In this document: one piece after another, positions 43,254 through 51,944 of the stretch | Layout of the letters: each line of letters begins with the position of its first letter | Numbering within the stretch: the first letter of the stretch is position 1 | Assembly: GCA_024304885.1 (NCBI GenBank) | Contig: JALJOM010000006.1 | Coordinates: 1-64,000, forward strand | Length of the DNA: 64,000 bases | Direction: 5' to 3' | DNA from: Beijerinckiaceae bacterium | Lineage (GTDB): Bacteria; Pseudomonadota; Alphaproteobacteria; Rhizobiales; Beijerinckiaceae | Notes under the pieces: model-generated | Database searches by the model: none | The model's input: only the letters and a program-made list of their open reading frames with translations | What the model was told of the DNA's origin: nothing | Translations under genes and position numbers: made by a program

Positions 43254-43925
43254 TCACAGGAACGAGTCTTCCTTCGGCTTTGCCGGCGGCTCCACGATCA
43301 CGAGCATGTTTCCCGGCAGCGGTCGCTGGAGGTGCCTGACCTCGTCCCACGACCCTGTGAGCCACAGATCCACCTCATCGGGCGTCGTCAGGATCGCCGG
43401 CATGGCCTTGAAGTGGATCGGCTTGACAATCTCGTTCGGTGATGTCGTCAGGAAACCGTAGAGCTCGTACTCGCGCTCGCCGTCTCGCACCTTTCGCACG
43501 CCCTTCCATGGCGTCCAGAGCCCCGCGAAAAACATCAACGGCCGGTCTCGGTTCCGGGCAAACCACGCGTTCGGGACCTTTCCGCCCGTCACCTTGCTCG
43601 CGGGGTCTGGTTCGGCGAAGGACGTGAACGGCACCACGCAGCGGCTCGTCGGGCCCAGCCAGCGCCGCCAGTGCGGCGAGTCAGCATTTCGGATGTTGGT
43701 GACGCCGGGGTCGTAGTTTCCTTTGATATAGGCCGGCGGCGTCGGCATTCCCCATGTGGCGCGCACGATCTCGCGCTGTCCATCTTCGCCGGCCCGCACG
43801 ATCGGGGCCAGCGGTGTTCGGGTGGACGTCGAAGGACGGTCGTTCCAACCGGCCTTGTCGCTGACGGCCTTGGTGAACACCATCACCGCGTCACGGGTCG
43901 TGGTGACGTTGTAGAGATTGCACAT
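43254..43925 (-). CDS. SRAP-family SOS response-associated protein (YedK/HMCES-like)
   Basis: A 223-residue SRAP-domain protein. The start is set at the ATG at 43925 because the family needs Cys2 exposed after Met removal (MCNLYN); an ATG 12 bases upstream would bury it. Other family signatures are RATWGMPTPP, SRCVVPFTSFAEPD, FAGLWTPW and ILTTPDEVDLWLTG. SRAP proteins form covalent links to abasic sites in single-stranded DNA. It follows the uvrD-like gene by 14 bp and precedes dinB. Confidence 0.93.
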   Translation of the reverse strand: MCNLYNVTTTRDAVMVFTKAVSDKAGWNDRPSTSTRTPLAPIVRAGEDGQREIVRATWGMPTPPAYIKGNYDPGVTNIRNADSPHWRRWLGPTSRCVVPFTSFAEPDPASKVTGGKVPNAWFARNRDRPLMFFAGLWTPWKGVRKVRDGEREYELYGFLTTSPNEIVKPIHFKAMPAILTTPDEVDLWLTGSWDEVRHLQRPLPGNMLVIVEPPAKPKEDSFL

Positions 43926-43939
43926 CCGGTCCGACATCC

Positions 43940-46006
43940 CTATCGCCACATGGCGCGCATCCGCGCCCCGACATCGACGCGGACCCGGCGCTGCTGCTCC
44001 GGCCCGTCCGCCGCGGCCGCGAGCGGCCACGATCGACGCTCGAAGAACTGGAGGAGCGTCGCCGGAATGAAACGGGTTCGCGACGCGTAGACATGGCGGT
44101 CGCCGGTCGACGGCTGGCCATGCGTGAAGAAGCGCTGGGGAACGATCAGGCCGAGACTGTCCTTCGCGCGCGTCATGGCGACATAAAGAAGCCGGCGCTC
44201 CTCCTCGATCTCGTCGGATGTGCCGGCGCCGAGATCTGAGGGAATGCAGCCGTCGACCACATTGAGCACGAAGACCGACTTCCATTCCTGCCCCTTGGCG
44301 GAATGGATAGTCGAGAGGATTAGGTAATCCTCGTCGAGCAGCGGGACGCCGGCTTGGCCGGACGTCGCGTCGGGCGGGTCGAGCGTGAGCTCCGTCAGGA
44401 AGCGCTCCCGCGACGAATAGCTGGCGGCAATATCCTCGAGCTGGAGGAGATCGGCGCGGCGCATCTCGAAGTCCTCGTGGAGGCGCTCGAGATGCGGCTC
44501 GTACCAGGCCCGGACCTGCCCGATCTCGGCCGGCCATCCGGCTGCGCGGGAGCGCAGGTCGCGCAACACGGCCACGAATTCCGGCCAGTCGGCCGCCGCG
44601 CGGGGAGGGCAGGGGTGGTCCCCCAGCGCCTGCATCGGGTCCGGACTTTCCGCCATGGCGTCGAGCACGTGTCCCGCCGTCGACGGGCCGATGCCCGGTA
44701 GGAGATGCATCAGCCGGAACCCTGCAACGCGATCGCGCGGGTTTTCCGCGAAGCGCAGTGCGGCGAGGACGTCCTTCACGTGAGCGCTGTCGAGGAACCT
44801 GAGCCCGCCGAATTTCTTGAAGGGAATGTTGCGCCGTGTGAGCTCGACTTCGAGCGGGCCGCTGTGGTGGCTCGCTCGGAAGAGAACGGCCTGTTCCATG
44901 AGCCGCATACCCTTCTCACAGTTCTCGAGGACCTCGCCGGCGACGAAGCGAGCCTGGTCCGCCTCGTCGCGCACCGTCACAAGTCTGGGCCGCTCCGCCG
45001 ACTCCCGATCCGTCCAGAGGTTCTTGGTGAAGCGCTCGCGCGCGAGCTCGATCACACCGTTGGCGGCCGCAAGGATCGGCTGGGTGGAGCGATAATTCCG
45101 GTCGAGCGTGACGACCTCGGCCGCCGGCGAGAACTCTTTCGGAAAGTCGAGAATGTTGCGCACGGTCGCGGCACGAAAGGAGTAGATCGCCTGCGCGTCG
45201 TCGCCGACCACGGTCAGGCCGCGCCCCGCCGGCTTCAATCCCGTGAGAATCGTCGCCTGCAGCCGGTTGGTGTCCTGATATTCGTCCACCAGCACATGAT
45301 CCCAGCGGCCGCCGATCTCGTCGGCGAGCGCCGGATCGCTCATGGTTCGAGCCCAGTAGAGCAGGAGATCGTCGTAATCGAGAACGTTCTGGGCCTGCTT
45401 GGCTTCGACATAGGCTGCGAACAGCTCACGAAGCTGGCCTTCCCACCCGGCCGCCCAGGGATAGCTCGCCCGCAGCACGTCCTGGAGCGGCGCCTGCGCA
45501 TTGACGGCCCGTGAATAGATCGAGAGGCACGTCCCCTTCGCCGGAAACCGGCTTTCGAGCTTGGAGAAGCCGAGCTGATGCCGCACGAGATTCACGAGGT
45601 CGGCCGAGTCCTCGCGATCGTGGATCGTGAACTGCGGGTCGAGGCCGATCTCGCCGGCATAGTCGCGCAGGATGCGCGCGCCTATGCCGTGGAACGTGCC
45701 GGTCCAGGCGAGCGCATCGGTCAGGATCCCCGCTTTGTCGCCGAGAACCCGGGCGCAGATCCGCTCGACCCTGCGGGCCATTTCGGTGGCGGCCCGGCGC
45801 GAGAAGGTCATCAGCAGGATACGGCGCGGATCGGCGTTGTTGACGATCAGATGCGCGACGCGATGGGCAAGGGTGTTCGTCTTTCCGGAACCGGCGCCCG
45901 CGATGATCAAGAGAGGCCCGCCGATGGTCTCCTCCGCGAGGCCGACCCCGTGCTCGACCGCGGCGCGCTGCCTGTCGTTCAATGTTTCCAGATGCGCAGC
46001 GCTCAT
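43940..46006 (-). CDS. UvrD/Rep-family ATP-dependent DNA helicase
   Basis: A 688-residue superfamily 1A helicase. Motif I is LLIIAGAGSGKTNTLAHRVA near residue 40, motif II HVLVDEYQDTN, motif III VVGDDAQAIYSFRAA, motif IV VTLDRNYRSTQPIL and motif VI ERRLLYVAMTRAKDSLGLIV. It resembles plasmid-borne UvrD-like helicases and is somewhat shorter than E. coli UvrD. With SRAP and dinB it makes a three-gene DNA-damage set on the minus strand. Confidence 0.93.
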   Translation of the reverse strand: MSAAHLETLNDRQRAAVEHGVGLAEETIGGPLLIIAGAGSGKTNTLAHRVAHLIVNNADPRRILLMTFSRRAATEMARRVERICARVLGDKAGILTDALAWTGTFHGIGARILRDYAGEIGLDPQFTIHDREDSADLVNLVRHQLGFSKLESRFPAKGTCLSIYSRAVNAQAPLQDVLRASYPWAAGWEGQLRELFAAYVEAKQAQNVLDYDDLLLYWARTMSDPALADEIGGRWDHVLVDEYQDTNRLQATILTGLKPAGRGLTVVGDDAQAIYSFRAATVRNILDFPKEFSPAAEVVTLDRNYRSTQPILAAANGVIELARERFTKNLWTDRESAERPRLVTVRDEADQARFVAGEVLENCEKGMRLMEQAVLFRASHHSGPLEVELTRRNIPFKKFGGLRFLDSAHVKDVLAALRFAENPRDRVAGFRLMHLLPGIGPSTAGHVLDAMAESPDPMQALGDHPCPPRAAADWPEFVAVLRDLRSRAAGWPAEIGQVRAWYEPHLERLHEDFEMRRADLLQLEDIAASYSSRERFLTELTLDPPDATSGQAGVPLLDEDYLILSTIHSAKGQEWKSVFVLNVVDGCIPSDLGAGTSDEIEEERRLLYVAMTRAKDSLGLIVPQRFFTHGQPSTGDRHVYASRTRFIPATLLQFFERRSWPLAAAADGPEQQRRVRVDVGARMRAMWR

Positions 46007-46771
46007 CCCCGTCCGACCCCGCTCGAGAATCGACGATCATCCGCAACTGCACGGACATGACGTCACCTCTTCGCCTTTCGCCGCGCCGGGCTCGAGTCTC
46101 GGCGGCTCCGAACAAATAAGGAACATAGCAGCGGAGCGACCTGTTGCAAAGTCCGTGATGAGCCGGCATTTCGCCGTGCCGGGTCACGCCGGCGGCTCCT
46201 ACATCGCCGATACTCACACCGCGCGGCGAGCGTATCGAGGTTGGGTCAGACCGTGGGCGGACGTTGCTGCCTTTCGGTGTCCACGAGATCGACGGCAGCC
46301 TTCCAGGGCAAAGAGCGGTGCTCGAGTGCCTACATGCGGTCGCATGCGGAGGATTGATCCTCGAGCTCGCCGGCCCGCTTGTCTTTCAGCGGCTTGGCGA
46401 TGAAAGCACCTTCGAATGCGCCCGATCCGGACGGCTTCGTAAAACAGAAGCATAAGTAATCGAAAATGACAGCTCCCCATAGCGAGTGCGACAAAGTGAC
46501 TCGCGAGAGCGACTGACGAAGAACGACAGTCAGCAAAACAGTTTTACCCGGTTCGGAACTCGAGTAATATCGCGGAGCTTGCGTCTCGGCGACTGTGCGT
46601 GCCGCCGGGCGATCTCGTGGAGCTGGCATCGAAGCTCCGTACACCAATTTGATGGTCGGAACGAACCATTTGTGCCGCAGCCTCGGGCGCGGGCGGGAAC
46701 GATCAGGCGCGAGTCGACAGTCGAACCACGAGCGGGGTCACACCCACTCGCGCGGCAAGGAGGTCGTGACC
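46007..46771. other. Intergenic between the repair block and the conjugation region
   Basis: About 765 bp without a supportable gene. Short overlapping frames have no recognisable content. A weak 5-bp inverted pair (ctgac/gtcag) near 46515-46535 was the only structure seen. Confidence 0.45.
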
Positions 46772-47185
46772 ATGACAAGCAGTCCAAACAACGGGTCGGG
46801 GAAGGATCCGTTCGGGAAATGCGAAGCAGCGCTCGGTTACGAGATGCAGCAGGCGGGGGAATGTGACGATAGTATCCTCTTGGCTGAATGTAGAGCCTTT
46901 TTCAAGGTCTTATCCAGCGTGGAGGAGGCCTCCGACGCAGGGGTCGGCGACCACAGCGAGACGGAGGGCGAACCTACCCTGGGCGAGCGCTGGAGACGCG
47001 TCGTCGCGACAATTTCGGGTGCCCGAGCAACAACGCTCGAAGGTCTTGCCTGCAAGGTCGATGTCATCAACGAGTTCTTGCGTTCTCACCCATGTGAGGA
47101 TTTGACAGAGCGATTTCTTCGGTCGCTGTGTCAGGATGTCGAGAGTCTCCTGGCAGGCGAGCTACGGAGCACGAGCCGGCAGTAG
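46772..47185 (+). CDS. Hypothetical protein at the start of the conjugation region
   Basis: A 137-residue protein from the ATG at 46772, with a good ribosome-binding site (aaggagg, 8 bases upstream). It is hydrophilic and acidic, with helical C-terminal sequence (LTERFLRSLCQDVESLLAGE). It has no signal peptide and no recognised domain. It lies 75 bp before the Dsb-like gene in the same direction. Confidence 0.6.
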   Translation: MTSSPNNGSGKDPFGKCEAALGYEMQQAGECDDSILLAECRAFFKVLSSVEEASDAGVGDHSETEGEPTLGERWRRVVATISGARATTLEGLACKVDVINEFLRSHPCEDLTERFLRSLCQDVESLLAGELRSTSRQ

Positions 47186-47259
47186 GGGGATGATCGGAAG
47201 GAAAATCCCGTTCGCGTGAGGCACGGCTAGCATGAGGGGGACATCAACGGGAGGCCCCC

Positions 47260-48384
47260 ATGCTGCGATCTGGTACCATTGCCTTTGTGATCGGTTTGTC
47301 GTCGGGCTGGTGTGTGGCAGCAGAGCTGCCACCGCTCCCGAAATGCAATCTCGACCCTCCACCGGGGCAATCGATCCTCGCTGGTTCAGAGGGTGGAGTG
47401 GCAGTCGCACAAGAGGTTGCCGATAGCGCCGGCGAAGTCGTGCGGAACGAGCCGAAGACGGAAGGTCCGAGGCTTTCGGACGAGAATCTGACCGCAATCC
47501 CGGTGCTCGCGCATATCGCGAGGTCGGGTGCGAAGATCGACGACCTCGGCGAAGCGCATGGGCTGCGCATGGTTCTCGCCAGGAACGGGGAAGAGTTCAT
47601 GCTCTTCCAGGTCGCGCCGGACGGGGAAGCCGTCGTCGCCGGCATCCAGGCCGATCTCCCCGCTGCGAAGCTCGCTTCTATCCTCGGCAGCCGAGCCACA
47701 TTTGTCGGCGAAGCTCATGGATTGCGCGGGCTCGTTCTGAAAAACGGCAAGCGCTTTCAGGTCGTCTACGAGACTCCCGACCGAGAGCGCGTGATCGCCG
47801 GCGTCATGTGGGACGCGAAGGGCACGAATCTCACCAAGCAGCAGATCTCCTCGGTCGAAGGGGCGCGTCCGACACTCGTCATCGGCGACCAGGCATCGGG
47901 GGGCTTTCGGGAGGGGAAGGAAGGGCTCGACCTTCTCGAGCAAGCGAGCTTCGGCACCTTCGGGCAGGCGGGTACACCGCGATTGTGGGTCTTCGTCGAT
48001 CCGCTCTGCGGCTACTCGGTGCGAGCGCTCGAAGGATTGAGGCCGCTCGCAGCCAGCGGGCAGGTCGAGGTCGCCGTTGTGCCCGTCGCCGTGCTGGACG
48101 ACGGGAACGGAAGCAGCACCGCAGCGGCCTTGGCTCTGTTGAGCCGGCCGAGCGCCGAGATGGTCGAGGCGTGGTCGAGGCGGGATTTCAGCGGAGAGCA
48201 ATCCTCGGATGCGCGAGCCAAGCTTCAGGTGAACATGGCCGTCGCGCAAGCGCTAGGCTTGCGCGGGACTCCCTTGTTCGTCTGGAGGAAGCCGGACGGA
48301 TCAGAAGGTCGGGTAGACGGCCTGCCGTCCAATTGGCGGGAGATCACCGAGTCGATCGGAGGGGTGGCCCGTGTCGCGCGATAG
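47260..48384 (+). CDS. DsbC/DsbG-like thioredoxin-fold protein with monothiol active site
   Basis: A 374-residue exported protein. The signal peptide is about residues 1-20 (FVIGLSSGWCVAA). The C-terminal thioredoxin-like domain resembles DsbC/DsbG-type proteins of type IV secretion loci: WVFVDPLCGYSVRALEGLRP carries the active site and GLRGTPLFVW the cis-proline loop. The expected CxxC reads CGYS, so the resolving cysteine is replaced by serine. It may act as a chaperone or monothiol isomerase for the transfer apparatus in the periplasm. Its end overlaps the next gene by 14 bp. Confidence 0.75.
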   Translation: MLRSGTIAFVIGLSSGWCVAAELPPLPKCNLDPPPGQSILAGSEGGVAVAQEVADSAGEVVRNEPKTEGPRLSDENLTAIPVLAHIARSGAKIDDLGEAHGLRMVLARNGEEFMLFQVAPDGEAVVAGIQADLPAAKLASILGSRATFVGEAHGLRGLVLKNGKRFQVVYETPDRERVIAGVMWDAKGTNLTKQQISSVEGARPTLVIGDQASGGFREGKEGLDLLEQASFGTFGQAGTPRLWVFVDPLCGYSVRALEGLRPLAASGQVEVAVVPVAVLDDGNGSSTAAALALLSRPSAEMVEAWSRRDFSGEQSSDARAKLQVNMAVAQALGLRGTPLFVWRKPDGSEGRVDGLPSNWREITESIGGVARVAR

Positions 48385-48928
48385 TAAGGACCGAAACCGC
48401 CACGAAACGGATACGCGTCGCAACCCGTCTTGGTTGGGAGGGTTCTGGCGCGGGACAAAATCAGCCGCTGCGGTGCCTTTCCAGGCGTTCCCCAAGGAGG
48501 AGGTCATCGAAGCCGCGAGGTTCATCGGCTCGCTCCTGAGGCTGCGAGGCGAGGGCAGCCAGGGGAAACAAGGGAAGTTCCCGCTCGACCCTCAGGGACG
48601 CTTCGATCTTCGGGCGCTCGCATTCCTCCAGGGAATGTCGGCGTCGCAGCTCGAAGCCTCGTTGGTGCGCAGGCAAAGATCGACGGCACGGGCGGCCTAT
48701 GTGGCCTTCGGCTTGGGGTGGCTTTGCTTCTTCGGCTGGGTATGGCGGGCCTATGCCGTCCCCTGGTCGGCGACTTCCTTGGTGCAGGCGCTCGAGTTCC
48801 TGCCGTTCCTGATCTTCTTTTTCGCTGCGGCGTTCCGGTGCGCGCTTGCGAATTTCCAGCTGAGGACGCGGCGCCTCGCGGGCGCGAAGGAATATCTCCT
48901 GACGCGCGAGGCTTTTTGGCCGCGCTGA
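48371..48928 (+). CDS. Hypothetical membrane protein of the conjugation region
   Basis: A 185-residue protein starting at a GTG inside the end of the Dsb-like gene. Two hydrophobic helices are visible (AAYVAFGLGWLCFFGWVW and ALEFLPFLIFFFAAAFRCAL), with a soluble N-terminal half. The overlap indicates cotranscription with the Dsb-like gene. The arrangement fits a small inner-membrane component of the type IVB transfer system, but no family could be named. Confidence 0.65.
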   Translation: MSRDSKDRNRHETDTRRNPSWLGGFWRGTKSAAAVPFQAFPKEEVIEAARFIGSLLRLRGEGSQGKQGKFPLDPQGRFDLRALAFLQGMSASQLEASLVRRQRSTARAAYVAFGLGWLCFFGWVWRAYAVPWSATSLVQALEFLPFLIFFFAAAFRCALANFQLRTRRLAGAKEYLLTREAFWPR

Positions 48929-49035
48929 CGACGACGACAAGGCTCGGGGCTCGCGGAAGAAAGGATCAGAGCGGATTTCGCGTTCGCGGCATGCGGTCCG
49001 AGACATGAGAGGCGTGTCAACGCAGGAGCGCTCTC

Positions 49036-49899
49036 ATGTCTGGAACGTCGTCAGAACGGTGCTTGGTATCAGTTGGCGAGGATTGCGGGTGTCACAACCG
49101 AGGGATACCGGGCCGATCTCTGGTTGTCGGATTTTTCGTCACGGTGGGCGTTGCGGCTCCGGTCTTCGCCGAGCCGGTGCCACAATTTCAACGCGGAATC
49201 CCGACCCAGGTGGTGCCGGCCTATCTGGAGCCGGGTCTGCCGGGGTTCGAGTTTCCGCGCGGCAGGGAACCGGACAACGGTGGGGAGGGTGGCGACGGCG
49301 GTGGCGGCCACGAAACGACGTCGGGGGATTTGGGCGGTGTCGGGCGGAATCGCTTGCTACGCGAGGAATGGGGCGAAGAGGCGCTCGCTGCCGCCGAGCA
49401 GCTGGGCATCTACGGGTCGGCTCTTGGGTCGACCTGCGTGCTCGAAGGGTGCCAGAACGTGCACGGTCCCGGCAGCGGCACGATCAGTGGCTGGTTTCAG
49501 ATGAGCGACGGAACCTTTCTCGAAGCCATCGATGCGGCGCTTCAGGAGAACCCGTCCCTGCGAGGACAGATCGTGTCGGGCTTGGCCGGCAAGAACGACC
49601 CGGTGACGCAATCGATCGCGGCCGCACAATATCTGAGGCAGGGGGCTGAAGCTCTGCAGCGTGCAAATATCGCAAATCCGACCGTCCTCGACACGCGAAG
49701 CTATTATCAGTTCGGGCCAAGGTATGCTGCTGATGTCGCAAGAGCGGACGATTCGGACAACCTTCGTGAGCTTTTGCCCACCTTCTCGGAAGCAACGTTC
49801 CGAGCGAACAATATCACCTCGACGACCACTGTAGGAGAGTGGCGAACGAGAATCATCAATCAGATCGGCAGCGCCGCATACCAGACCGTGCTTCTCTAG
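49036..49899 (+). CDS. Exported protein with lytic-transglycosylase-like domain
   Basis: A 287-residue protein with a signal peptide around residues 28-45 (LVVGFFVTVGVAAPVFAEP). The region from about residue 108 has features of SLT-type transglycosylases: NRLLREEWGEEALAAAEQLG with a candidate catalytic Glu, SGWFQMSDGTFLEAIDAAL in place of the GxxQxxPxT segment, and a late YYQFGPRYAADVARA. Such enzymes open peptidoglycan for conjugation machines. A short glycine-rich linker (about 82-92) follows the signal region. The ribosome-binding site caggag precedes the ATG. Confidence 0.6.
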   Translation: MSGTSSERCLVSVGEDCGCHNRGIPGRSLVVGFFVTVGVAAPVFAEPVPQFQRGIPTQVVPAYLEPGLPGFEFPRGREPDNGGEGGDGGGGHETTSGDLGGVGRNRLLREEWGEEALAAAEQLGIYGSALGSTCVLEGCQNVHGPGSGTISGWFQMSDGTFLEAIDAALQENPSLRGQIVSGLAGKNDPVTQSIAAAQYLRQGAEALQRANIANPTVLDTRSYYQFGPRYAADVARADDSDNLRELLPTFSEATFRANNITSTTTVGEWRTRIINQIGSAAYQTVLL

Positions 49900-49943
49900 G
49901 CGGAAAGGCCGAAGTTGCACCAGGGTATATGGGGGATGTATCG

Positions 49944-50339
49944 ATGAAGAGATATGGTTGTGTGGTCACCCTAGGAGTGATCTTGGCCGGATCGGCTCAT
50001 GCTTTGACGGCGGTTCGGCCGATCGACGGATACGTGTGCATGCGACTCAAATGGACGGGGACTGAAGCGGAGACATGGGATGAGTCGAAACTACCGGCAA
50101 TCTATGGAGCACCGTCGTCATCGGCGCAGAAAGTCGGTACAATCGGGGCGCGGGCGATCGTCGCTTCTCCGTTACATGTAGAAAACGGATTTGCGGAGGT
50201 CCTGCGCCTCGACGGTAAGAAGGGATGGATAAAGGTAGATCTTTTGCTGCCCTACCCGAAATCGGCGGACCCATCGAAGACTTGTGTGCCGTCGTACATG
50301 TCCGACGGTGGGATTGGCTTCGGTACGGTGAAGAACTAA
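49944..50339 (+). CDS. Secreted hypothetical protein, SH3-like
   Basis: About 131 residues from the ATG at 49944, with a signal peptide (VVTLGVILAGSAHA). The mature part (IYGAPSSSAQKVGTIGARAI, then VLRLDGKKGWIKVDLLLPY) resembles a bacterial SH3-type repeat, which often binds cell wall. It follows the transglycosylase-like gene by 44 bp in the same direction and is followed by a terminator at 50397-50430. The SH3 reading is a weak inference. Confidence 0.55.
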   Translation: MKRYGCVVTLGVILAGSAHALTAVRPIDGYVCMRLKWTGTEAETWDESKLPAIYGAPSSSAQKVGTIGARAIVASPLHVENGFAEVLRLDGKKGWIKVDLLLPYPKSADPSKTCVPSYMSDGGIGFGTVKN

Positions 50340-50396
50340 ATATTGTAGCAGGTCGGCGATACGTAGCGGAAGTGTCGTTCCTGCGAGGGGAAGACA

Positions 50397-50430
50397 AGGG
50401 CCGCGACACCGTCGCGGCCCTCGTTCTTTT
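50397..50430 (+). terminator. Rho-independent terminator
   Basis: A perfect 11-bp stem, agggccgcgac and gtcgcggccct, with a 3-base loop, is followed by cgttctttt. It lies 57 bp after the stop of the gene at 49944-50339 and closes that transcription unit before the DUF192 gene. Confidence 0.88.
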
Positions 50431-50485
50431 GGAGAGGTTCGCACGCTCGGGTTCTATCGTGGGGTCTCCATCAAGGTGGAGTCCC

Positions 50486-51028
50486 ATGTTCGAAGCACGC
50501 ACGCAACCGTCTGGTGCAGGAAATATCGAAGCTTCGTCCGATTGCCGGAAGCTGCGACGATCGTCTTTTCGTCGTCTTTTCGCGATCACGATGGTGTTGC
50601 TCGGCGTGGTCTCGATGGGTACGGCGCTGTTCGGCGGATACGATCTCGCCGACGAGCCCTTGTCGATCGAGACCGCGACGGGGCCGCACGAGTTCTCTGT
50701 CGAGGTCGCGCGGTCGCCAGAGATGCAGGCACGCGGACTGATGTACCGGACGTCGATGCCGCCCAGCCACGGGATGCTCTTCGTGTTCGGCCAGGACGGC
50801 CCGGTGCGCATGTGGATGAAGAGCACTCTTCTGCCACTCGACATGATCTTCCTGTCGAGAACGGGCACGGTGGTCGACATTCACGAGCACGCCGACCCGT
50901 TCTCGGAGCAGGTAATTTCTTCGAGCGTGGCTGCCAAAGCCGTGCTCGAGGTGTATGCCGGGACAGCAGCGCGGATAGGAGTAAGGCGCGGGGATTTGGT
51001 TCGGCATCCGGCGTTCGAAGGGTCTTGA
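50486..51028 (+). CDS. DUF192 family exported protein
   Basis: About 180 residues from the ATG at 50486. One N-terminal hydrophobic helix (LFAITMVLLGVVSMGTALFG) anchors or exports it. The rest is a clear DUF192 domain: FSVEVARSPEMQARGLMYRT, then MLFVFGQDGPVRMWMKSTLL, LPLDMIFLSRTGTVVDIHE and VLEVYAGTAARIGVRRGD. The function of the family is unknown, and members do turn up in type IV secretion loci. It lies after a terminator and converges with the minus-strand lipoprotein gene. Confidence 0.85.
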   Translation: MFEARTQPSGAGNIEASSDCRKLRRSSFRRLFAITMVLLGVVSMGTALFGGYDLADEPLSIETATGPHEFSVEVARSPEMQARGLMYRTSMPPSHGMLFVFGQDGPVRMWMKSTLLPLDMIFLSRTGTVVDIHEHADPFSEQVISSSVAAKAVLEVYAGTAARIGVRRGDLVRHPAFEGS

Positions 51029-51081
51029 TGATCGGATCGTCCGAGGAAGCTGAGTGCTCAGGAGCCCTCTCGGCCGCGAGC

Positions 51082-51393
51082 TCAGAAAGTTCCGCGCGGG
51101 ACGATCTCGTTTCCTCCGGAGGCCCCCGTAGCCCAAGGGGCGTCCTCGTAGGCTGGCCGAGAGGCCTGGGTCGAGGGGTCGGTCGGCTTCACGATCGTAC
51201 CGGCTCGGTCAAAGACCGGGGGCTGCCAAGTGGCGTTGGCGGTGTCATAGGCTGGAAAGGGATCGTAATAGGCGTTGGCTACGGCCGGGGGTGATACTCG
51301 CGCATAGGTATCCGGGGCTCGGACATTGCCGGAGGAGCAGGCTGCGAGAGGGGCGGAGAGCGAGAGAAGGAAGACGAGGTGCGTGTGGTCCAT
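51082..51393 (-). CDS. Putative small lipoprotein of the conjugation region
   Basis: About 103 residues from the ATG at 51393 (aggag site 7 bases upstream). A lipoprotein signal is clear: hydrophobic LVFLLSLSAPLAAC with the lipobox Cys followed by SSG. The mature part is short, proline-rich and without a recognised domain. It is last in the long minus-strand dotA operon and may be an outer-membrane accessory of the secretion channel. Confidence 0.65.
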   Translation of the reverse strand: MDHTHLVFLLSLSAPLAACSSGNVRAPDTYARVSPPAVANAYYDPFPAYDTANATWQPPVFDRAGTIVKPTDPSTQASRPAYEDAPWATGASGGNEIVPRGTF

Positions 51394-51446
51394 GACGGGC
51401 TCCTGTGATAGCGCCATCCTGGATCAAGGTTGTGCGAATGCTGCCG

Positions 51447-51929
51447 TTAGTCTCTAATCTTGGATCTCAGGCGTGAGGCGACGTCAATTGTCCGATGTCG
51501 ATGAGCGTCGGCGTCGAATTTGCCGGTCTGCATGAATTCGTCCTCGGCAGCACTTTGAAGCTCGGACAGTTCGACATATTCATCTGCACCGGCGAGGCCT
51601 TGTTCGGCTAGCTTGCGTAAATCTTTCTCGACAAGGAATAGTTCAGTCATGGATGCAGCGGCGTCTCGATCCTGTCGAATCCTAGCCTGCAATTCCTCGA
51701 CCTGCTTCTCCAGCTTGAGGGCACGCCTATACCATGCCATTAGATTGTTGTAGTCGTCGATATAGATGCGTCCCTCGGGTCGTTGAACAGTCGGATTAAA
51801 GAAAGATCGAACGTGATCGGCGAGATTTTGCCGTTGTTGGGAGTTTTGCTCGGCCCATCGGCCGAGCTGGTACCAGACGGCGCCGCCGAGCCCGCTGCCG
51901 CCTCCGTCATCATCGTCATCATCGTACAT
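51447..51929 (-). CDS. Hypothetical coiled-coil protein downstream of dotA
   Basis: A 160-residue soluble protein starting with a run of aspartates (MYDDDDDDGGG). A coiled coil is likely at about residues 70-110 (ALKLEKQVEELQARIRQDRD). It has no signal peptide or transmembrane segment. It starts 15 bp after the dotA stop, so it is in the same operon. No family recognised; possibly a cytoplasmic factor of the transfer system. Confidence 0.6.
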   Translation of the reverse strand: MYDDDDDDGGGSGLGGAVWYQLGRWAEQNSQQRQNLADHVRSFFNPTVQRPEGRIYIDDYNNLMAWYRRALKLEKQVEELQARIRQDRDAAASMTELFLVEKDLRKLAEQGLAGADEYVELSELQSAAEDEFMQTGKFDADAHRHRTIDVASRLRSKIRD

Positions 51930-51944
51930 GGGTGTAGCTTTTCC

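Noticed and set aside
41947-43461. Plus-strand frame of 504 codons over dinB
   Set aside because: Antisense to dinB, which carries all Y-family motifs; the long frame reflects high GC content.
46330-46647. Minus-strand frame in the gap before the conjugation region
   Set aside because: No recognisable content and no start signal; overlaps other equally weak frames.
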